64,000 nucleotides of DNA from Acinetobacter pullicarnis. Its GTDB lineage: Bacteria; Pseudomonadota; Gammaproteobacteria; Pseudomonadales; Moraxellaceae. Of this stretch, positions 40,762 to 50,347 are shown piece after piece. A program made the translations under genes and the position numbers. Where the stretch lies: assembly GCF_006352475.1 (NCBI RefSeq), contig NZ_VCMZ01000001.1, positions 1 to 64,000 of the forward strand, read 5' to 3'. Numbering within the stretch: the first letter of the stretch is position 1; each line of letters starts with the position of its first letter. The notes beneath the pieces were generated by a model. The model was not told the DNA's origin. It worked only from the letters and a program-made list of their open reading frames with translations, and did no database searches.

Positions 40762-43300
40762 CTTTTATTTTAAAAAAAACAAAATATTATATTTATTGTT
40801 TGGATTAATATTTACTTCAACAATAGAGAATACATTTGCAGAAGAAATTTTTAATCCTGCATTCTTAACTGATGGGCATTCATCAGATATTATTATTTCT
40901 GATTTATCTAAGTTTAACCAAAAAAAATATCAACCGCCTGGTGTATATCGTGTTGAAATTTTAGTTAATAATGAAAAAGTTGATACAGAAGATGTTGTAT
41001 TTATTGAAAATTATGATGAGCAAGGCAATACCTTTTTACTCCCTTGTCTGGATGCTGAAAAAATAAAATCTTTTGGCATTATAGTAGTTGAAACAGAAAC
41101 AGATTCAAATGCTATGTGTATGGATTTTTTGTCTCGTATTCCTGGTTCTACAAGTGATTTTATATTTGATAAACAAAAATTAAAACTAACATTCCCACAA
41201 GTTTCGATTAGAAATAATGTAAGAGGTTATATTTCACCAGAAAGGTGGGATAATGGAATTAATGCCTTTTATACAAGTTATACGGTATCTTTATATAATA
41301 ACTCGTATTTAGATAGTAAAAGTGTATTTTTAAACTTTAATAATGGATTTAATATCGGATCTTGGCAGTTTAGAAATAATAGTTTTTATAATTACAATGA
41401 AAGTAATGATTTATCCTCATCACGTTTTAATAGTATTAATACATATGTTAAGAGGAATATCATTCCACTTAAGAGTAAAATACTTATTGGTGAAAGTAAT
41501 ACTAGTAATGAGATTTTTGATAGCCTCCGTTTTTTAGGTTTGAATTTATCGTCAGCAGAAGAGATGTATCCTGATAGTCAACAAGGATATGCACCTACAA
41601 TACGTGGGGTTGCACAGTCGAATGCAAATGTTGTTATTAAACAAAATAATTCCATCATTTATCAAATAAGTGTACCGCCAGGGCCTTTTTTAATTGAAGA
41701 CTTGAATCCTACTTCTGTGAGTGGGGATTTAACTGTTGAAATTAATGAGGCAAATGGAACAATACAGAGTTTTGTGGTCCCATATTCAACACTACCTATT
41801 TTACAGCGAGATGGCCGATTAAAATATGATGCTGTAATTGGTAAATATAAAACCAATTCCGCAAATAGTTTAACGCCGCGTTTTCTTCAGGGTACGCTGA
41901 TCTACGGTTTACCTCACGGCATATCTGTATATGGCGGAATGCAGTTTTCTAAGGATTATAGCAATGTTTTACTTGGGCTAGGACGAAACCTAGGTAAATT
42001 GGGTGCAGTATCTTTTGATGTATCCCATGCCAATAGTGAGTTTGAAAATGGTGTAAGTAAAAGTGGGCAATCAGTGAGATTTTTATATGCAAAATCTTTA
42101 GTGCGTACAGGAACCACTTTTAGACTGCTAGGTTATCGATATTCGACAGAAGGTTTTTTTACTTTTAATGAGGTATTAAATCAATTGGATAGAGTTGATA
42201 CCTTGCCTTTAACGCCTGGTTACTTCTCCAAGGATTTATCTAGAAAGGGTCAATTCGAAGCGAATATATCGCATTCCTTTGGCAAGTATGGCTCATTATT
42301 TTTGTCTGGAACGCAACAGAGTTACTGGAAGACAGGATTGAAAAATAGTTGGCTACAAGCCGGTCATTCAGTGTCTTATCGTGGTGTTAACCTTTCTTTA
42401 TCTCTAAGCCATTTTTCATATAAGACTTATGGAACAGAGGATACGATATTATCATTTGGAGCTTCACTTCCTTTAGATAATCTAGCAAGAAAAAATAATA
42501 AGGCGCGCTTATTAGAAAATGCATATGTAACAGCATCAACTACGCATAGTTCAGAAACAGGCGATGATTATAGAGTTGCATTAAGTGGCACGCTTTTAGA
42601 AAATAGAAACCTTCGATATAGCCTTTCTCAGAGTCAGTTAACTGATCATAGTAATGCTGGGTCACTTGCATTAGATTATAAAGGTCGCTTTGGTGATATT
42701 GGCGGTACCTATAGTTATAACAAAAACAGTAATCAAATCGGGCTAAATGGGAATGGCAGTATTTTAGCGCATAGAAATGGTGTTACTTTTGGTCAGTACA
42801 TGAATGAAACCAGTATTCTGGTTGAAGCAAAAGGTGCAGCCGGTGTATCTATAGAAAATTACCCTGGTATTAAAACAAATAGTTTTGGCCATGCTGTTAT
42901 TCCATATGCTTCTGCATATCGAGAAAATAGAGTCTCATTAAATCCTAATTCTTTTGATAATAATGTTGAGATCGAGCGAAACGTCAATACTGTTATTCCA
43001 GCAAATGGTGCAATTGTTAGAACAGTCTTTAAAGCAGATATCGGTATACGCGCATTAATTACCTTATCAAAAGATAATAAACATGTCCCTTATCTGAGTA
43101 CTGTGACTGAATTAGATAGTTCCATCGCTGGTATTGTTGGTATTGATGGTGGAGCTTTCCTGACTGGTTTACCAAGAAAAGGAACGCTAGAGGTAACATG
43201 GGGAAGTGGGGCAGAGGCAAAGTGTATCGCTGAATATGATACGACGGAAATGAACGTCTCTGTTCAGCCCGTAATACAGTTAGATGTAAATTGTGAGTAA
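40754..43300 (+). CDS. Outer-membrane pilus usher (FimD/PapC family)
   Basis: The 848-residue product has a signal peptide, an N-terminal chaperone-binding domain (FNPAFL...DLSKFNQKKYQPPGVYRVEILVN), a 24-strand beta-barrel with plug (FLGLNLSSAEEMYPDSQQGYAPTIRGVAQSNANVVIKQN) and C-terminal domains with Cys pair (CIAEYDTTEM...VNCE). It forms the secretion pore for pilus assembly. It overlaps the chaperone start by 8 bp, and the tip gene begins 7 bp after it. Base composition is AT-rich relative to the housekeeping genes, as is usual for such operons. Confidence 0.95.
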   Translation: MNNFYFKKNKILYLLFGLIFTSTIENTFAEEIFNPAFLTDGHSSDIIISDLSKFNQKKYQPPGVYRVEILVNNEKVDTEDVVFIENYDEQGNTFLLPCLDAEKIKSFGIIVVETETDSNAMCMDFLSRIPGSTSDFIFDKQKLKLTFPQVSIRNNVRGYISPERWDNGINAFYTSYTVSLYNNSYLDSKSVFLNFNNGFNIGSWQFRNNSFYNYNESNDLSSSRFNSINTYVKRNIIPLKSKILIGESNTSNEIFDSLRFLGLNLSSAEEMYPDSQQGYAPTIRGVAQSNANVVIKQNNSIIYQISVPPGPFLIEDLNPTSVSGDLTVEINEANGTIQSFVVPYSTLPILQRDGRLKYDAVIGKYKTNSANSLTPRFLQGTLIYGLPHGISVYGGMQFSKDYSNVLLGLGRNLGKLGAVSFDVSHANSEFENGVSKSGQSVRFLYAKSLVRTGTTFRLLGYRYSTEGFFTFNEVLNQLDRVDTLPLTPGYFSKDLSRKGQFEANISHSFGKYGSLFLSGTQQSYWKTGLKNSWLQAGHSVSYRGVNLSLSLSHFSYKTYGTEDTILSFGASLPLDNLARKNNKARLLENAYVTASTTHSSETGDDYRVALSGTLLENRNLRYSLSQSQLTDHSNAGSLALDYKGRFGDIGGTYSYNKNSNQIGLNGNGSILAHRNGVTFGQYMNETSILVEAKGAAGVSIENYPGIKTNSFGHAVIPYASAYRENRVSLNPNSFDNNVEIERNVNTVIPANGAIVRTVFKADIGIRALITLSKDNKHVPYLSTVTELDSSIAGIVGIDGGAFLTGLPRKGTLEVTWGSGAEAKCIAEYDTTEMNVSVQPVIQLDVNCE

Positions 43301-43307
43301 TTAAGAG

Positions 43308-44318
43308 ATGAATATTAAATTAATAATTTTAGCACCACTTGCAATGTTATATCTAATGATTGGCCAAGTCTATGCTGCAATTTGTAGTCATGTTTCTGGC
43401 CCAGGTCAGGTAACTGTAGATATAGATGAAAGTTTTTATAATGGTGATGTGGGCGGTCCAGATGGCGAAGGTGAAAGTCATTTAACGGAGCAGATAATAG
43501 TGGAGTGTGAGGGGTTTTGGGGACGGCATGTTTTTAGGAAGTATGAGACAAACTTACCAGTGACCGTAGGCCCGAATAATGTTAAATATTTGAAAGTAAA
43601 TGATAATATACGGGCTTCTGTGCAGGTTATGAACCAGAATATGGGGCTTGTTTACACACCAACTCAGGATCCAGTGGGAATACTTATCCCACATTGGACG
43701 ACGAATGGAAAATATAGAGTTGCTATTCAAGATTATGGCTATATCGTAAAACTACAAATCGTTAAACCATTTGTAGGACAGACCCGAATTCCAAATACGA
43801 CTTTGATGAATGTCTTTGCCGCTAATGATGAGGCAATCACCAACATTATTTGGGGGAGTAAACCTATATATACTATTGGAATTCAAGGTATTATTGTTAC
43901 TAGAGAAAGCTGTGAGATCAAGGGTGGCGAGTTAGTAATAGATTTTGGTGAAATATCACCGCGTGCATTTGGCCGAGTTGGCGCTGGAAATAAGGCCAAT
44001 GATGTTGCTGTTGCAACTAAAGATATTGAGATTCAGTGTATTGGTACAAATGATACAGCTAAGGTATCTGTCAGGTTAACTGCTGATAAAGTACAAGATG
44101 ATATGCTCGTTTCAGATAATAATGATATTGGTTTTAAAGTTTCTGATGAGCATGCCAATGTGCTTATACCGAATAATCGTAACAGTAGAATACCGCTTCA
44201 ATTAAATGATTCGAGGTCTTCTGTTGGTATTAAAGTCTGGCCAGTAAGTGTCACAGGAGCCATGCCTGCCCCTGGTCCTTTCAAGTCTAGAGCTATGCTA
44301 AATGTAGATTTTGAGTAG
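43308..44318 (+). CDS. Fimbrial tip adhesin (two-domain, FimH-like)
   Basis: The 336-residue product has a signal peptide (ending QVYA) and two domains. The N-terminal half (about 24-190) is unlike pilins and is the probable receptor-binding domain. The C-terminal half begins near SCEIKGGELVIDFGEISP with a pilin-like Cys pair (SCEI and EIQCIG) and ends RAMLNVDFE. Domain order and operon place, directly after the usher, match two-domain tip adhesins. The receptor cannot be predicted. Confidence 0.8.
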   Translation: MNIKLIILAPLAMLYLMIGQVYAAICSHVSGPGQVTVDIDESFYNGDVGGPDGEGESHLTEQIIVECEGFWGRHVFRKYETNLPVTVGPNNVKYLKVNDNIRASVQVMNQNMGLVYTPTQDPVGILIPHWTTNGKYRVAIQDYGYIVKLQIVKPFVGQTRIPNTTLMNVFAANDEAITNIIWGSKPIYTIGIQGIIVTRESCEIKGGELVIDFGEISPRAFGRVGAGNKANDVAVATKDIEIQCIGTNDTAKVSVRLTADKVQDDMLVSDNNDIGFKVSDEHANVLIPNNRNSRIPLQLNDSRSSVGIKVWPVSVTGAMPAPGPFKSRAMLNVDFE

Positions 44319-44326
44319 AAATTATT

Positions 44327-44842
44327 ATGAAGAATTATCTGTATTTTATACCGTGTTTAACTGTCCTGCTATTTTCTAGTGCAACGATTGCCAATGGGTT
44401 AGCGTTAGATTTAAGAGGACAGGTCACGGTTGAAACTTGTGGGGTGCTCGAATCTGACGAGTATAAATATGTTGACTTAGGGATATATGCAGCAAAAGAT
44501 TTAGCACAACTTGGTAGAAAAACGGGCAGCGTACCTATTCCATTTCATCTAATGAATTGTGGATCAGAAATACCAATTAGTATTAAATTTGAGGGAGAGG
44601 CTGACCCCAATGACCTCGAATTATTAAAAATTAAGGCCGGTCGCAATTCAGCGACAAATGTTGCAATTGAAATGCTTGATGAAAATAAAAAAAGGCTTCC
44701 TTTGGGGGCAAAAAGCTACCATGTGTCAGATATTGACGGAGAAATTCATACGCTCTTTTATGCGCATTATATCGTGACTAAAGAAAGATCCACACCTGGG
44801 AAAGCCAACGCTACCGCACAATTTTCTATCGAATATGAATAA
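44327..44842 (+). CDS. Minor fimbrial subunit
   Basis: The 171-residue product has a signal peptide (ending ATIANG) and the pilin pattern: RGQVTVETCGVL, second Cys in LMNCGSEIPI, and C-terminal ANATAQFSIEYE with penultimate Tyr. It lies 9 bp after the adhesin and ends the operon. It is likely a linker or terminating subunit. Confidence 0.85.
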   Translation: MKNYLYFIPCLTVLLFSSATIANGLALDLRGQVTVETCGVLESDEYKYVDLGIYAAKDLAQLGRKTGSVPIPFHLMNCGSEIPISIKFEGEADPNDLELLKIKAGRNSATNVAIEMLDENKKRLPLGAKSYHVSDIDGEIHTLFYAHYIVTKERSTPGKANATAQFSIEYE

Positions 44843-45028
44843 ATAGGAATGATCAAGCATCACCTTAAAATGCTTAGCACTTATCCTCTAAATTGGTATG
44901 TTGATTGATCATCAAATATTATTTCGCAACCATCTAGGCGAGCATATTTTTATTTACACCCTCAAAGATGGCTTTTTTTACAGTATATATTTTTCTAACG
45001 GGGGATATTTTATTGTTTAGTTTTGACT

Positions 45029-46060
45029 TTAAGATGCTTTTGCAAGTTCATTTAAATGTCTTGCACGCCATTGAGAGGGATTCAATCCACTCCATGTTTT
45101 AAAAGCTTTATTAAATGAAGTTTGTTCATCATAAGCAAGTAAAAATGCGATATCACCTAAACTTAGCTCTAAGTCCTGTAACAACTGCTCCGCTAGATTA
45201 TATCTGACACTGATTAACAGTTTTTGAAAACAAACCTTATGTTCTTTGAGGTGGTTTTGAAGTGTACGTGTTGACATATTCATCTGCTCGGCAACATATT
45301 TAATACTGGTATTCTGGGTGTTAATTCCTTGCAGAATTTTTTGGTTAACGGTTTCTAAGAATATATCCTCCTGGGACATTTGCATTAGAATGTGATCTGC
45401 TTGTTTTTCAAGGATCTCAAGTAATGTCACATCTTTAAATATTATTGGCGTACTGAGCGCTCGTTTGGAAAGAAAGAGGGCTGTTTGTTCACAGTCAAAA
45501 TTAATTGCGCATTTAAAGAACTTTTCATATTTCTCAATATTCTTAGGCTTAGGGATGGCAATATTAATATGACTAAACGTGATTTCTGAGTTATTGGTGA
45601 GTTGTTGAAGGCGCGTAAAAAAGATTGCGACTTGCATTTCCTCCGAAACTGCTGATTCTTTTTTTAATAAACCGGCTTGATAGTAGGCTGGTTTAGTCCA
45701 AGACAAGCTGATCTCTGTTTCAAGATAATTAATTGTATGTGGCATGTGGTTATACCAAATTTTTTTATATTTCCTTGAACGGGCTAAGTAATCCTCTATG
45801 GTTTCTGAGGAGTTTGAGATATATGCTGCGATACCAATATAGGCAGGTTGTATCATTGCACCGATATCTAAGCCGAGGCCTTCTTGATTATATTGCTTGT
45901 CAATATATTTGATTTTTTTTAACCAATTTCCAAAAGAAACGTGTTCATTACAATGATATTTGTTATGAGCAGGAGAAGTTAAACCATGGGCTTTGCAGAA
46001 ATCATCTAATAAAAGAATCATGCCACTGCCTACACTTTTAGTCTGTAAAAATGATTTCAT
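45029..46060 (-). CDS. AraC-family transcriptional regulator
   Basis: The 343-residue product has an N-terminal sensing domain of the Arabinose_bd/OruR-type (GLGLDIGAMIQPAYIGIAAYI) and a C-terminal double helix-turn-helix (about 240-340) with NMSTRTLQNHLKEH and the second-helix signature LGDIAFLLAYDEQTSFNKAFKTWSG. It is convergent with the pilus operon, ending about 190 bp from it. A role in pilus control is plausible from position only. The start MKSFLQTKSVG fits the family. Confidence 0.85.
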   Translation of the reverse strand: MKSFLQTKSVGSGMILLLDDFCKAHGLTSPAHNKYHCNEHVSFGNWLKKIKYIDKQYNQEGLGLDIGAMIQPAYIGIAAYISNSSETIEDYLARSRKYKKIWYNHMPHTINYLETEISLSWTKPAYYQAGLLKKESAVSEEMQVAIFFTRLQQLTNNSEITFSHINIAIPKPKNIEKYEKFFKCAINFDCEQTALFLSKRALSTPIIFKDVTLLEILEKQADHILMQMSQEDIFLETVNQKILQGINTQNTSIKYVAEQMNMSTRTLQNHLKEHKVCFQKLLISVRYNLAEQLLQDLELSLGDIAFLLAYDEQTSFNKAFKTWSGLNPSQWRARHLNELAKAS

Positions 46061-46730
46061 GATATGTTTCCTATGAAAGATGAGTAGATGATTTCTGACA
46101 TTTTAAAAATAAAAACTAAGCGTAAAAAGAAAATAGGCTGCTTTAAAAATATACACTGTTAATTTAAACTAATTAATCAATATTTGAAATAGATTGCTGT
46201 TAATAATATGTTTTTTTTACACTTGTCCACTAAATATTGATATTTTTGCAAAATAAATATTCTATTTTTGTTTGTTTAGTATTCATTTTGTTGGCTTGAG
46301 TTAGATCGAGTATTGCATCTTTTTTTTCTTATTTCAGCTTATGTTCTCAGCGCTACAACGATCTAATGTGCCGTTTTTAAGAGAGTTTTATAATTTTTGT
46401 TTTGTTTTTCTGATTGTTGGAAGTTACTTTGTTGAGAGATGTTTCGAGGGTTTTGTTCAAATTTATTGCGGGGCAAGTGGACTTGAAATTAAGTTAAGTA
46501 TCATGCGATTTAAATCAAGAAATATTGAAAAATAAGATGATTTTAAATAAAGTAAATTAAAAGTGGCCATAGGTATTGATAACTTAATCTTTATAGAATC
46601 AAGCGTTAAAGGCAGATTGAAATTTTATTTTTAGAAGCCCGACGATTATAATCGGACTATCTGAGTATTATGCTGCATGAGCATTAATTGACTTTAAGCA
46701 CCTGTTTACTGGTCAAGGACATCGCTTATT
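46061..46730. other. AT-rich intergenic region
   Basis: This 670-bp stretch holds no gene I can support. A 64-codon frame at 46341-46535 has no ribosome site and unusual composition. A terminator-like hairpin for the minus-strand gene lies at 46637-46657. Otherwise nothing stands out. Confidence 0.5.
46637..46657 (-). terminator. Terminator of the outer-membrane protein gene
   Basis: Read on the minus strand, GTCCGA and TCGGGC pair (one wobble) around a nine-base loop, followed by TTCTAAAAAT. It lies about 75 bp after the stop of the gene at 46731. The inner sequence CGATTATAATCG is itself a perfect 12-bp palindrome. Confidence 0.55.
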
Positions 46731-47432
46731 TTAGAAGTGCATGTTTAAACCTAAATAAGGTCCTTTAAATTGGAAGCTGATGTCTTGATTTTTATCTTTT
46801 TCCAAATTGACTTGAGTATAGCGATATCCAAGTTTAGCACCGACATCGACTGCTAGGTTTTGCACGAAGTTATACTGAACCTCGGCTTGAAGGTCAGTGA
46901 GTTTCTCATCATCAATGTTGCTATACACTGCCTCGCCTTTTGCGCTCCATTGGGTGAAAGGGAGTTTGCCAGCAACAGAAGCATAGACGATGGGTTTATT
47001 GCCTGATATTGAATAATGCACATCACTCAATGGTTGCTTAACTTTGATGTCACCCGCTAAATTGGCGAGACCAAAGCCGAGATCAACACTGATCACATTA
47101 TCTAAAACTTCATAATATAAAATATAGTCGGTATGACGAACATCAACTGATGCGCCTGAGAGTGCGGTATTGTTATTGGCACTTTCACTTTTGAGATTCG
47201 TTGATTTAACTTTGACATTGGGTAAAAAAGGCACTGGATGTTCAAAGGCGAGAGAGGCTTGTAGTGAGCCATCGCGTTCCAAACTTTGATTATCACTCAA
47301 AGGTTGCTTAGCCTCTACTTTTGCATCATAAAGCCAATAGCTGAGATCTGCGGTAAGACCAAGTGTATCTGCTTGAGCCCATGAACAGACTGATGAAACC
47401 GTAAGCATAAATGCTAATTTTAAAACTTTCAT
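46731..47432 (-). CDS. Outer-membrane beta-barrel protein (TIGR04219 type)
   Basis: The 233-residue product has a signal peptide (ending SWAQA) and ends in GPYLGLNMHF with C-terminal Phe, the outer-membrane insertion signal. Alternating hydrophobic strands and the pattern LSYWLYDAKVEA match the TIGR04219 family of small outer-membrane proteins in Acinetobacter. The function is unknown. It is transcribed alone and is divergent from the DUF1287 gene. Confidence 0.8.
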   Translation of the reverse strand: MKVLKLAFMLTVSSVCSWAQADTLGLTADLSYWLYDAKVEAKQPLSDNQSLERDGSLQASLAFEHPVPFLPNVKVKSTNLKSESANNNTALSGASVDVRHTDYILYYEVLDNVISVDLGFGLANLAGDIKVKQPLSDVHYSISGNKPIVYASVAGKLPFTQWSAKGEAVYSNIDDEKLTDLQAEVQYNFVQNLAVDVGAKLGYRYTQVNLEKDKNQDISFQFKGPYLGLNMHF

Positions 47433-47655
47433 ATCTTCCTCTTTATCTCATTACAATTACGTTTGATTTTTTGCTTAGTAATTGAGTTTCTTCCTAAAAA
47501 AACTGTGCGCATAATATCGCTGTCACAAGCAATAAGCATGCAGCAAATGTTAAATTTAAGTATGAAATTTAGACAAACAGATTGACTGTAAATGTACTTT
47601 GCATTTTGGACGATCAATCAAGGATTTAAGGCTAGATGTCTACCACCTAGATGCA

Positions 47656-47685
47656 TTGTTTAAAGCAGATTGAGCAGTCTATACT
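47656..47685 (+). promoter_or_regulatory. Probable promoter of the DUF1287 gene
   Basis: TTGTTT and TATACT are 18 bp apart, 36 bp before the start codon. The spacing is acceptable and the -10 is close to consensus. Confidence 0.45.
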
Positions 47686-47720
47686 CGCAGCATAGGATTG
47701 CTATTATGGATTGATAAATA

Positions 47721-48293
47721 ATGAAAAACCTTTTTTTAACCTGCACAATTTTTCTCAGCAGTATGAGTGCTTGGGCATTTCAAGCCGATCAATTGGTGAC
47801 TGATGGGCGCAGCCAGATTGGCAAAACGTTGCTTTATGATCCCAGCTACAGCTCACTTAAATATCCGATGGGCGACGTACCTCTCGTTAAAGGTGTCTGT
47901 ACCGATGTGGTGATTCGTGCATTGCGGGTACAAGGCATCGACTTACAACAACGTGTGCATGAGGATATGCAAAAGAATTTCTCGGCCTATCCGAAAAAGT
48001 GGGGACTAAAAGGTACAGACAAAAACATTGATCATCGCCGTGTGCCGAATCTTATGACCTATTTCACGCGAAAAGGTTATGCGGTTAAAGATCAGAACTA
48101 TCGTGCAGGGGATATTGTTACTTGGGATTTGGGCAAGGGCTTAACTCATATTGGAATCATCTCGGATAAAACCACACTGCTCTCTAAAACGCCCTTAGTG
48201 ATTCATAATATCGGCTATGGTACTCAGCAGACCGATATTTTGCATGAATATAAAATTATCGGACATTACCGTTTACCAGCATCACTTGAATAA
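47721..48293 (+). CDS. DUF1287 exported protein
   Basis: The 190-residue product has a signal peptide (MKNLFLTCTIFLSSMSAWA) and the DUF1287 pattern: VKGVCTDVVIRALR with a conserved Cys, MTYFTRKG, YRAGDIVTWDLG and LTHIGIISD with a conserved His. The Cys and His placing resembles NlpC/P60-type papain-like hydrolases, so a periplasmic cell-wall or amide hydrolase is plausible. E. coli YijF is a homologue. The function is not proven. Confidence 0.85.
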   Translation: MKNLFLTCTIFLSSMSAWAFQADQLVTDGRSQIGKTLLYDPSYSSLKYPMGDVPLVKGVCTDVVIRALRVQGIDLQQRVHEDMQKNFSAYPKKWGLKGTDKNIDHRRVPNLMTYFTRKGYAVKDQNYRAGDIVTWDLGKGLTHIGIISDKTTLLSKTPLVIHNIGYGTQQTDILHEYKIIGHYRLPASLE

Positions 48294-48595
48294 ATCGTAG
48301 CGTTGGATAAAAAAACAATCAATAACGCTAGAAATTGTGCTTTTAAAGCCAGAATCATGCTGAAATTACAGTAAAACGAGTAGAAAACAGGTATTGTTGC
48401 GTCATTAAACAGTCATTTTTTCGTGTATGCTTTTAACCAAATCAGACATGGAATGGACTGGTTTGACATTAGAACAACGTGCTCAAAAGGTGCGAGTCTT
48501 ATTCAAACAACAAAATTGATTGGTACTTTTTATTGCTTGCGTTCTCACAATGACAATAAGCGGCAGCTAAAGATACCTTAAGACGTAGGTGTTTT
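48294..48595. other. Intergenic region with possible 30-codon ORF
   Basis: This 302-bp gap contains an open frame at 48427-48519 (MLLTKSDMEWTGLTLEQRAQ...FKQQN), 30 residues. Its helical, charged sequence looks protein-like, but no ribosome site precedes it, so I do not call it a gene. No strong promoter is visible. Confidence 0.3.
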
Positions 48596-50074
48596 ATGAC
48601 AGAAAAACGTGAAAACTGGTCAGCACGATCAGGCTTTATTATTGCGGCAATTGGATCTGCCGTTGGTTTAGGTAATATCTGGCGCTTTCCGTATGTTGCC
48701 TATGAGAATGGTGGTGGGGCGTTCCTCATTCCCTATTTGATTGCCTTATTAACCGCAGGTTTACCATTGTTGTTTTTAGATTATGCCGTTGGCCACCGGA
48801 GTAACGGTGCACCACCAAAGGCTTATAAACAACTGTGGAAACCTGCAGAAACACTTGGATGGTGGCAAGTCTGTGTGTGTATCATTATTGGCCTATATTA
48901 TGCAGGGGTACTGACCTGGGCGGGCAGTTACGTTTATTTCTCGATGGGGCAAATGTGGGGGGCGGATCCTGAAGCATTCTTCTTCAGCACCTTCTTACAA
49001 ACCACTGAAGCTACCGATTTTGACATGAGTTTTGTCAGCCATCTTTTCTGGCCATTGGTTGGTGTATGGGCAATTGTCCTTGCGATTCTATATGGTGGCG
49101 TGAAAAAAGGCGTCGAGTTATCCAATAAGATTTTCTTACCTTTATTGATTCTCTTGTTTACGATTTTAGTGATTCAAGCCTTGCGTTTACCGGGTGCGGC
49201 AGATGGTTTAAATGCCTTCTTTACCCCAAACTGGGACGCAATGAAGAACTATAAAGTCTGGCTGGCAGCGTATGGTCATATCTTCTTTAGCCTTTCAGTT
49301 GGCTTCGGCATTATGGTGACGTATGCATCATACTTAAAACCGAAAACCAACTTAACGGGTTCGGGACTGATTGTTGGTTTTGCCAACTCTTCTTTTGAAA
49401 TCTTGGCAGGCATTGGTGTATTTGCTGCGCTTGGTTTTATGGCACAAGCGGCAGGAAAACCAGTTGAAGAAGTGGTCAGTGGGGGGATTGGCCTTGCGTT
49501 TATTGCTTTCCCTAAACTGATTTCAAGTCTAGGTTCTGGTGCTGACTTCTTTGGGATCTTGTTCTTTACTTCACTGTTTGTCGCAGGGATTACCTCGATG
49601 GTCAGTATTCTTGAAGTGCCGATTGCGGCATTACAAGACAAGTTGAAATGGGGACGTATTAAGGCTGTATCCGTGATTGGCGGTACAACTGGTGCTGTTT
49701 CAATCTTTTTATTCTCAAGTACCAATGCAATTAAACTGGTCGATATTATCGATCACTTTATTAACAATTTGGGGATTGTGTCTGGTGCTTTACTTTCAAT
49801 CGTTATGGTGTCGTGGTTTAAGCGTAGCCTGATGACTGAACTTGAAATGCATGTGAATCATATTTCAACGATTAAGCTTGGAAAAACATGGGAATTCACT
49901 TTAACCATCGTGACTCCTGTGGTGTTGTTGTCGACCTTATTGTTGGCATTAAATGCGTTAATCCAAGATGGTTATAGTGGTTATTCGAATGGTTTATTGC
50001 TGATGTTCGGTTGGGGCTGTATTATTTTCTGTGCCCTTGGTGCATTGGTTATGTCTAGAATTCATGATCGATAG
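48596..50074 (+). CDS. Sodium-dependent amino acid transporter, NSS family (MetP-like)
   Basis: The 492-residue product is a neurotransmitter:sodium symporter family transporter: WSARSGFIIAAIGSAVGLGNIWRFPYVAYENGGGAFLIPY is the TM1-TM2 signature, followed by about eleven more helices. The Corynebacterium MetP and related methionine/alanine importers belong here. A tiny membrane protein gene of the MetS type follows 10 bp after the stop, which supports methionine or alanine import. The start ATG 48596 has GTAGGTG upstream. Confidence 0.9.
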   Translation: MTEKRENWSARSGFIIAAIGSAVGLGNIWRFPYVAYENGGGAFLIPYLIALLTAGLPLLFLDYAVGHRSNGAPPKAYKQLWKPAETLGWWQVCVCIIIGLYYAGVLTWAGSYVYFSMGQMWGADPEAFFFSTFLQTTEATDFDMSFVSHLFWPLVGVWAIVLAILYGGVKKGVELSNKIFLPLLILLFTILVIQALRLPGAADGLNAFFTPNWDAMKNYKVWLAAYGHIFFSLSVGFGIMVTYASYLKPKTNLTGSGLIVGFANSSFEILAGIGVFAALGFMAQAAGKPVEEVVSGGIGLAFIAFPKLISSLGSGADFFGILFFTSLFVAGITSMVSILEVPIAALQDKLKWGRIKAVSVIGGTTGAVSIFLFSSTNAIKLVDIIDHFINNLGIVSGALLSIVMVSWFKRSLMTELEMHVNHISTIKLGKTWEFTLTIVTPVVLLSTLLLALNALIQDGYSGYSNGLLLMFGWGCIIFCALGALVMSRIHDR

Positions 50075-50084
50075 GAGCATATGA

Positions 50085-50195
50085 ATGAATACTTCAGCAA
50101 TTATTATGATGATCATTTCAACTGTTTTTTTATGGGGTGGGCTGCTTTTAGCGATCTTACATTTAATGAAACATCCTGAAACTGTAGATGATTAA
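50085..50195 (+). CDS. metS: Methionine/alanine importer small subunit (MetS-like)
   Basis: The 36-residue protein is one transmembrane helix with short tails: MNTSAIIMMIISTVFLWGG, then a hydrophobic end and HLMKHPETVDD. This is the MetS/MaAIMP small-subunit family, always beside an NSS transporter and needed for its activity in Corynebacterium. The ribosome site AGGAG (50073-50077) lies seven bases before ATG 50085. An ATG four bases earlier, in another frame, gives no such sequence. It is easily missed by gene callers because of its length. A terminator follows at 50262. Confidence 0.88.
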   Translation: MNTSAIIMMIISTVFLWGGLLLAILHLMKHPETVDD

Positions 50196-50261
50196 TTTAA
50201 AATCATCTATGGCTTTTGATGCCGTTCAATACGGAATCAAAAGTACATCCGTTAGACGTTA

Positions 50262-50291
50262 AAAAGGTGGCTCTGAGGCCACCTTTTTTAT
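50262..50291 (+). terminator. Terminator after metPS
   Basis: AAAGGTGGC and a matching GCCACCTTT (one bulge) flank CTCTGAG, followed by TTTTTT. It lies about 70 bp after the small-subunit stop. Confidence 0.88.
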
Positions 50292-50347
50292 GCACGCTAT
50301 TTTTTGCTGCTCTCAATCACAACTGAGTGCGGACCGTAGACCTTCAC

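Noticed and set aside
46341..46535. A 64-codon frame in the gap before the outer-membrane protein gene
   Set aside because: No ribosome site, very AT-rich with repeated Phe and Val, and no protein-like pattern.
48427..48519. A 30-residue protein upstream of the MetP-like gene
   Set aside because: The sequence is protein-like, but no ribosome site or homologue is known to me; reported only as an intergenic note.
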